Positions 59,139 through 64,000 of a stretch of DNA of 64,000 nucleotides are shown piece after piece; the first letter of the stretch is position 1; each line of letters starts with the position of its first letter. This stretch comes from Pseudomonas sp. 7P_10.2_Bac1. GTDB lineage: Bacteria; Pseudomonadota; Gammaproteobacteria; Pseudomonadales; Pseudomonadaceae. A program made the position numbers and the translations under genes. The notes below the pieces were generated by a model. The model saw nothing but the letters and a program-made list of their open reading frames with translations, was not told the DNA's origin and made no database searches. The DNA is taken from positions 1 through 64,000 of the forward strand of contig NZ_JANLNV010000079.1 in assembly GCF_025465935.1 (NCBI RefSeq), read 5' to 3'.

Positions 59139-60584
59139 TCAGGGAGTTTCAGTGCGTCCATACACATCATTGAGACGCACGATGTCGTCTTCCCCCACAT
59201 ACTCCCCGCATTGCACTTCGATCATCACCAGCTCAACGTCTGCCGGGTTGACCAGGCGATGCGGGCGGCCGGGTTTGATAAAGGTGGATTCATTGCGCAC
59301 CAGTACAAAGTGCTGATCGCCATTGGTCACTTGGGCGGTACCGCTGACGACGATCCAGTGTTCGCTGCGATGGCGGTGCAGTTGCAACGACAGTGCGCCT
59401 TGCGGCTTGACCACGAGGCGTTTGAGTTTGAACCCCGGGCCTTCTTCCAGCACGGTGTAGCTGCCCCACGGGCGCGTCACGCTGCGGTGCAGGCGATAGG
59501 CGTCGTGGCCTTGTTGTTTGAGGGCCTGGGCGATGTATTTGACGTCTTGAGTGCGTCCGGCATGGGCGACCAGCAGCGCATCCGGGGTGTCGATGATGAC
59601 CAGGTCTTTGAGGCCTACGCCACCCACCAGACGCGTGGGTGAGTCGATGTAGCAGTCATGCACATCATGCAGCACGCTTTGCCCTGTGCACTGATTGCCA
59701 TTGGCGTCGGCCTCGCTCAACTCACGCACCGCCTGCCAACTGCCAATGTCACTCCAGCCGAGTTGGCAGGGGACGACGGCGACTTTTTTCGAGCGCTCCA
59801 TCAGCGCGTAGTCGATGGAAATATCCGGGGCCAGGGCGAAGGTCTGGCTGTCGAGTTCCAGGTGGCGTTGCTGCTGGCCTGCAAAGACCTGGCTGTGCGC
59901 CAGACAATGGCTTAGCGCGGGCAATACCTGTGGCGCGTGGTCGTCCAGTTCTTGCAGCAGGGTGTCGACGCGCATGCAGAACATCCCGCTGTTCCAGAGG
60001 TATCGGCCATCTGCGAGGTACTGTTGAGCGGTGGCGGCAGCCGGTTTTTCAACAAAGCGTGCCACGGCAAAACCGTTGTCGCCCAGGGCTGCACCTTGTT
60101 CAATATAGCCAAAGCCGGTCTCTGCCCGCGTCGGCTGAATGCCGAAGGTCACCAGCCAGCCCTGGTCTGCCAAGGCTCGGGCGCGTTCGACAGCATGCTG
60201 GAAGGCGGCGGTATCGGTGATCAAGTGATCGGCGGGCAACACCAGCAGGTGCGCATCGTTGCCGTAGCGTTGCGCCACCTGCAGCGCGGCAGCAGCGATG
60301 GCGGGAGCAGTGTTGCGCCCGAAGGGTTCAAGGATGAAGTCCAGCGCGACATCACTCTGGCGACTCTGGCGATAGTCGTCGAGCGTGCGGAAAAACACCT
60401 CGCGATTGGTCACGGTCAACAGTTGGCTTACACCCGGCAGTGCGCAGGCGCGTTGAAAGGTCTTTTGCAGCAGGCTTTCACCATCGGGCAGGCGCATAAA
60501 GGGCTTGGGCAAGGCTTCGCGCGACACCGGCCACAGTCGGGTGCCCGCGCCACCGGCGATGATGCAGGGAATGAGTGGGCTCAT
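59139..60584 (-). CDS. Bifunctional mannose-1-phosphate guanylyltransferase / mannose-6-phosphate isomerase
   Basis: The 481-residue enzyme makes GDP-mannose precursors. Its nucleotidyltransferase half (about 1-340) has IIAGGAGTRLWPVSREALPK (residues 8-27) and ETGFGYIEQG. The C-terminal cupin isomerase half has RPWGSYTVLEEGPGFKLK, QLHRHRSEHWIVVSG and GEYVGEDDIVRL. It is an AlgA/PslB/WbpW-type paralogue. No polysaccharide genes are adjacent, so the pathway it feeds (alginate, Psl-like or LPS) is unclear. Confidence 0.9.
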   Translation of the reverse strand: MSPLIPCIIAGGAGTRLWPVSREALPKPFMRLPDGESLLQKTFQRACALPGVSQLLTVTNREVFFRTLDDYRQSRQSDVALDFILEPFGRNTAPAIAAAALQVAQRYGNDAHLLVLPADHLITDTAAFQHAVERARALADQGWLVTFGIQPTRAETGFGYIEQGAALGDNGFAVARFVEKPAAATAQQYLADGRYLWNSGMFCMRVDTLLQELDDHAPQVLPALSHCLAHSQVFAGQQQRHLELDSQTFALAPDISIDYALMERSKKVAVVPCQLGWSDIGSWQAVRELSEADANGNQCTGQSVLHDVHDCYIDSPTRLVGGVGLKDLVIIDTPDALLVAHAGRTQDVKYIAQALKQQGHDAYRLHRSVTRPWGSYTVLEEGPGFKLKRLVVKPQGALSLQLHRHRSEHWIVVSGTAQVTNGDQHFVLVRNESTFIKPGRPHRLVNPADVELVMIEVQCGEYVGEDDIVRLNDVYGRTETP

Positions 60585-60757
60585 TCGAAACGCCTCCAGG
60601 GGCTATGGGCTGCAGTTGGGAGGGAAGTCTGCCCGGTTCTGGCGTTTTGATCGACAGGTTGACGAGCGTGAAAGGTTTTTTGGCAAATTAGTTATCAAAG
60701 TTGGGTCTTTCTGGGTGAGGTGTTGTCCAACAATTCTGACTGATCAGGAGAAGCGGC

Positions 60758-61651
60758 ATGAGTGCAGGAAAGGCATTTTTGATTTTGCACGGCAAGCAGG
60801 CCATGAACGAAGACGTTCGGGCTGCTGTCGAGCAGCAACGTTCGCGCGGTCGCGAGTTGGCGGTGCGCCTCACCTGGGAGGCCGGTGATGCACAACGTCT
60901 TGTGCACGAAGCCCTGGCGGCGGGTTACACCCAGTTGATTGCCGGGGGCGGCGACGGCACGTTACGTGATGTGGCCGAAGCCATGGCCCAGGCGCAGACC
61001 ACGGCCAGCCTGGTGTTGCTGGCATTGGGCACGGCCAATGACTTTGCCCGCGCCGCAGGCATTCCGTTGGAGCCCGATAAAGCCCTGGGGCTGTTGGACG
61101 TACCGGCTCGATCGATAGATTTGGGCGAAGTCGATGGGCAGTATTTCTTGAACATGGCCACCGGCGGCTTCGGCAGCCAGGTCACTGCCAACACCTCGGA
61201 AGACCTGAAAAAAGTCATCGGCGGCGCAGCCTATCTGTTTACCGGGCTTTCCCGTTTCAGCGAGCTGCAAACGGCCTACGCAGAGCTGCAGGGTCCCGAT
61301 TTTCACTGGCAAGGCCAATTGCTGGCGCTGGGTATCGGCAATGGTCGGCAGGCGGGAGGAGGGCACGAATTATGCCCGCAGGCCCTGGCCGATGACGGGT
61401 TGCTGGATATCAGTATCCTGCCCGCCCCTCAAGAAGTGGTCGGCACCTTGAAAAACCTCATGACCGGGGGGCTGGGGCTGGACAGCTTATATGTCCGGGC
61501 GCGATTGCCGTGGGTTGAGATCAAGGCGGCACAAGGGTTGGCGCTCAATCTGGACGGCGAGCCGCTGAGGGGCGATCACTTGCGCTTCAGCGCGCACAAA
61601 AACGCTTTACGCGTGCACCTGCCGCAGAATTCACCGCTGTTGAGCCCTTGA
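60758..61651 (+). CDS. yegS: YegS-like lipid kinase
   Basis: The 297-residue protein belongs to the diacylglycerol/sphingosine kinase-like fold. It has the nucleotide motif GGGDGT (63-68), LPLGTANDFAR-like ALGTANDFARAAGIP, and a C-terminal ELCPQALADDGLLDISIL. E. coli YegS phosphorylates phosphatidylglycerol in vitro. The physiological substrate here is unknown. CAGGAG precedes the start. Confidence 0.9.
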   Translation: MSAGKAFLILHGKQAMNEDVRAAVEQQRSRGRELAVRLTWEAGDAQRLVHEALAAGYTQLIAGGGDGTLRDVAEAMAQAQTTASLVLLALGTANDFARAAGIPLEPDKALGLLDVPARSIDLGEVDGQYFLNMATGGFGSQVTANTSEDLKKVIGGAAYLFTGLSRFSELQTAYAELQGPDFHWQGQLLALGIGNGRQAGGGHELCPQALADDGLLDISILPAPQEVVGTLKNLMTGGLGLDSLYVRARLPWVEIKAAQGLALNLDGEPLRGDHLRFSAHKNALRVHLPQNSPLLSP

Positions 61652-61735
61652 GGGTTGCAGGATGTCATATGGCTACTATTTTTTCGGCTCGAGGGTGTGC
61701 GGGGTCAAGAAGCAAGCTGTCAGGCCGATAGCCTA

Positions 61736-61792
61736 GGGCCTGTTACGGTTTCATTGCAACGACGTGGCTTGCAACGAAACGGGAACAGCCCC
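61736..61792. repeat. Inverted repeat of the CTGTTCCCGTTTT type, copy 2
   Basis: gggcctgttacggtttcatt and the inverse aacgaaacgggaacagcccc are imperfect arms around ttgcaa-type cores. The right arm aaacgggaacag is the same as in the element at 50193-50244. The cheV ribosome site is about 20 bp downstream. Confidence 0.65.
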
Positions 61793-61826
61793 TTCGACCT
61801 TTCGCACCCACGCCCAGGAAATATCT

Positions 61827-62762
61827 ATGGCCGGCATTCTCGACACGGTAGACCAGCGGACTCAGTTGGTTGGTGAAAATCGACTGGAACTGCTTATGTT
61901 TCGCCTCGCTGGGCGGCAGTTGTTCGCCATCAACGTGTTCAAAGTGCAAGAAGTGCTGCAGTTGCCCAAGCTGACCCTGATGCCGCACCGCCATCGGCAC
62001 GTGTGCGGGGTTATCAATTTGCGCGGTAAGACCCTGCCCGTGATCGACCTCTCGCAGGCGATCGGCATGCGTGCGGTAGTACCAGGGCCTGACAGCACGA
62101 TCATCGTGACCGAGTACAACCGCTCGATTCAGGCGTTTCTGGTCGGCAGCGTTGACCGGATCGTCAACATGAACTGGGAAGCCATCCTGCCGCCGCCGAG
62201 CAGCGCCGGGCGTCAGCATTACCTGACCGCCATCAGTAAGATCGACGAGCACTTGGTGGAAATTATCGACGTGGAAAAGGTACTGGCCGAGATCGTGCCT
62301 TACAACGCCCAGGTCTCGCACGACAAACTTGCCGATCCGGTGCTTGAGCAAGCGCGTGGCCGCGAAGTGCTGCTGGTCGATGACTCCAGTGTGGCGCTGG
62401 CGCAGTTGCACGAAACACTCTCGCAGTTGGGCATCAAGATGCACATCGCCAGTGATGGTCTCAAGGCGTTGAACATGCTCAAGGATTGGGCTGATGCGGG
62501 GCATGCCATGACGGACAAGCTGCTGATGGTGTTCACCGACGCCGAAATGCCGGAGATGGATGGTTACCGTTTGACGACGGAGATTCGTAACGATCCGCGG
62601 CTGCGCGGTTTGTATGTGGTGCTGCATACCTCCTTGTCCGGCAGTTTTAACGAATCGATGGTCAAGAAGGTGGGGTGCGACAATTTTCTTTCCAAGTTTC
62701 AGCCCGACAAACTGGTGGATGTTGTCCGCCAGCGCTTGATGCTGGACCAGACGCCTGCCTGA
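61827..62762 (+). CDS. cheV: Chemotaxis coupling protein CheV
   Basis: CheV couples receptors to CheA like CheW and adapts by its own phosphorylation. The 311-residue protein has a CheW domain (about 15-155, NVFKVQEVLQ, GVINLRGKTLPVIDL) and a receiver domain (about 180-300) with the phospho-Asp238 in VFTDAEMPEMDG. The ATG at 61827 follows AGGAA at seven bases. No other chemotaxis gene is nearby. Confidence 0.93.
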   Translation: MAGILDTVDQRTQLVGENRLELLMFRLAGRQLFAINVFKVQEVLQLPKLTLMPHRHRHVCGVINLRGKTLPVIDLSQAIGMRAVVPGPDSTIIVTEYNRSIQAFLVGSVDRIVNMNWEAILPPPSSAGRQHYLTAISKIDEHLVEIIDVEKVLAEIVPYNAQVSHDKLADPVLEQARGREVLLVDDSSVALAQLHETLSQLGIKMHIASDGLKALNMLKDWADAGHAMTDKLLMVFTDAEMPEMDGYRLTTEIRNDPRLRGLYVVLHTSLSGSFNESMVKKVGCDNFLSKFQPDKLVDVVRQRLMLDQTPA

Positions 62763-62838
62763 TTCGGTGTGAATCGAGATCCGTGCAGGACTGACGGCTC
62801 GTATACTGTGGCTTTTTTAACCTGCAGGGATCTGCCCC

Positions 62839-63645
62839 ATGCTTCGTTTAAGTGCGCTTTATCGCTATCCGCTGAAATCCGGCAAGGGTGAAAGCCTGTT
62901 ACACGCCCGGCTCGACACCTTGGGGTTGGTCGGCGATCGCCGCTGGATGGTGGTGGACGAAGCCACTGGGCGATTTCTGACGCAGCGTGCAGACCCTGTC
63001 ATGAGCCAGTTATCTGCCCTGTGGAATGCCCGCGGCGGCCTGACCTTGAGCGCGCAGGGGTTTGCGCCACTGGAGGTGGCTGTGCCAGCCCCGGACCAGC
63101 ACTTGCGCGGGGTTACCGTCTGGCGTGACACCTTGCGCGTGCCGGATGCGGGTGATGAGGCGGCGCAGTGGCTCAGCCGCTTTATGGGAAAACCGGTGCG
63201 ACTGGTGCATATGCCACAGGAACGTGCGCGCACTACCGAGTCGGGCTATGGGCACGACGATGACAAAGTGGCGTTCGCCGATGGCTACCCCTTGCTGCTG
63301 ATCGGGCAGGCGTCGCTGGATGACGTTTCGGACAAGGTCGGGCGGTCGATGGAGATGCTGCGCTTTCGTCCCAATCTGGTGATTGAAGGCAGCGAGGCGT
63401 TTGCCGAAGATGGCTGGAAACGCATTCGTATTGGCGAGGTGGAGTTTCGAGTGGTGAAGTCGTGTTCGCGCTGCATCCTGACTACGATCGACCCGCAGAC
63501 CGGCGAACGGGATGCCCAGCGTGAACCGCTGGCGACATTGATGAACTATCGCAAACAGCCGGATGGCGTGATGTTTGGGCAAAATCTGGTGAATGATGGT
63601 GAGGGCGTACTGGAAGTCGGCATGCCGGTAACCATTCTGGAATAA
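62839..63645 (+). CDS. MOSC-domain molybdenum enzyme (YcbX/mARC-like)
   Basis: The 268-residue protein has the MOSC N-terminal beta-barrel (LSALYRYPLKSGKGE, GLVGDRRWMVVDEATGRF) and a MOSC domain with the cofactor-binding Cys in VVKSCSRCILTTIDP. Relatives (YcbX, mARC) reduce N-hydroxylated compounds using molybdenum cofactor. The cofactor genes mobA, moaB and moeA lie 4-6 kb away. Ferredoxin-domain fusion of YcbX is absent here, so an external electron donor is needed. Confidence 0.85.
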   Translation: MLRLSALYRYPLKSGKGESLLHARLDTLGLVGDRRWMVVDEATGRFLTQRADPVMSQLSALWNARGGLTLSAQGFAPLEVAVPAPDQHLRGVTVWRDTLRVPDAGDEAAQWLSRFMGKPVRLVHMPQERARTTESGYGHDDDKVAFADGYPLLLIGQASLDDVSDKVGRSMEMLRFRPNLVIEGSEAFAEDGWKRIRIGEVEFRVVKSCSRCILTTIDPQTGERDAQREPLATLMNYRKQPDGVMFGQNLVNDGEGVLEVGMPVTILE

Positions 63646-63662
63646 CCGGCCCCGCCCTGACC

Positions 63663-63732
63663 CTGTAGGAGCGAGCTTGTCTCGCGATCTTTTACTCTTT
63701 CAAAAGCTCGCGGGGCAAGTTTACTCCTACAG
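63663..63732. repeat. Long REP inverted pair (REPIN)
   Basis: ctgtaggagcgagcttgtct and the inverse gcaagtttactcctacag bracket opposed cores (cgcgatctttt, aaaagctcgcg). This is the most complete REP pair in the window, between convergent genes. Confidence 0.85.
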
Positions 63733-63744
63733 CAATTTCGTCAT

Positions 63745-64000
63745 TTATTGATCATCAAAATACCGCTCATGCCAGTCCACCAGGGGCTGCGGCACATTGA
63801 GTTTCTGTCCGTAGATCACAGAATAAGACAGCACGTTCTGCACATATTGACGGGTTTCATCGAACGGGATGCTTTCAATCCACACGTCAAAGCCCAGATG
63901 GTTCGCGCCTTTCAACCACTGCCGCACCCGGCCCGGACCTGCGTTGTACGCTGCTGAGGCGAGCACGCGGTTGCCATTGAACTGGCCGTGTACCTGGCTG
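63745..64000 (-). CDS. slt: Soluble lytic murein transglycosylase, C-terminal end (partial)
   Basis: Only the last ~85 codons are in the window; the gene continues past 64000. The translation contains NGNRVLASAAYNAGPGRVRQWL, characteristic of the Slt catalytic lysozyme-like domain, then a segment typical of the Slt C-terminus (WIESIPFDETRQYVQNVLS). Slt cleaves peptidoglycan between MurNAc and GlcNAc in the periplasm. The catalytic Glu lies outside the window. Confidence 0.88.
   Translation of the reverse strand, partial: SQVHGQFNGNRVLASAAYNAGPGRVRQWLKGANHLGFDVWIESIPFDETRQYVQNVLSYSVIYGQKLNVPQPLVDWHERYFDDQ

Overview
The window looks like chromosomal DNA of a Pseudomonas, most likely from the fluorescens/fragi side of the genus. 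The reasons are the REP-type palindromes (gatcgcgaggcaagctcgct and variants), Pseudomonas-type proteins throughout (EarP with an Arg32 EF-P, class II DAHP synthase, SagS-like and RocS/RocA-like sensors, the RraB family, DUF883 proteins), and gene order that, from memory, follows P. aeruginosa in several blocks (earP-efp to tpm-htpX-alaA-msrB-gpx-sagS; mobA/moaB-moeA to yegS to slt). Most of it is core genome. I see no prophage, transposase, integrase or CRISPR array. The first ~70 bases are homopolymer runs and look like a contig-end artefact.

Layout. 0.2-5.2 kb: a MocR-type regulator, small secreted, cysteine-cluster and START-domain proteins, rraB, a 31-residue membrane peptide and a class I glutamine amidotransferase. 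5.3-5.85 kb: a gene-free stretch of nearly three tandem ~186-bp repeats. 5.9-11.1 kb: a CorA-like transporter, a PlsC-like acyltransferase, a crotonase, tRNA-Ser(GGA), a DUF1289 protein and nrdB behind a pair of NrdR boxes but with no nrdA beside it. 11.6-13.8 kb: an OsmC-YcaO fusion. 14.1-19.7 kb: an accessory-looking catabolic operon of a formaldehyde-activating-enzyme (Fae) homologue, an aldo/keto reductase, an aldehyde dehydrogenase and an MFS carrier, with a convergent LysR regulator. Crc/Hfq-type A-rich motifs lie at fae and at the carrier. This is the best candidate for an undescribed pathway.

19.9-33.5 kb: housekeeping and stress genes, including a DUF4142 protein, an MFS exporter, a DUF883 protein, a Gre-like factor, earP-efp, a TauE-type permease with a LysR regulator, DAHP synthase, a spermidine-synthase-like protein, a DEAD-box helicase with a long leader, a DODA-type dioxygenase and tpm. 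33.5-41 kb: protein quality and oxidative repair (htpX, alaA, msrB, glutathione peroxidase, free methionine-R-sulfoxide reductase) with a SagS-like hybrid kinase. 41-48.3 kb: a signalling block of a BvgA/RocA-like regulator, a BvgS/RocS-like sensor with two periplasmic binding domains, and an HD-GYP protein carrying a large insertion in its catalytic domain. 48.7-56.4 kb: dgt, a three-gene membrane operon with a DUF883 protein, a CPA2 antiporter, a glutaredoxin-like protein, a pseudouridine synthase, a FadL-family porin and a small lipoprotein. 56.5-64 kb: mobA diverging from moaB-moeA, a bifunctional GDP-mannose enzyme, a YegS-like kinase, cheV, a MOSC protein and the C-terminal end of slt.

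Many intergenic gaps carry REP palindromes or strong hairpin terminators. Two gaps (50.2 kb and 61.7 kb) share a different inverted repeat with CTGTTCCCGTTTT-type arms.
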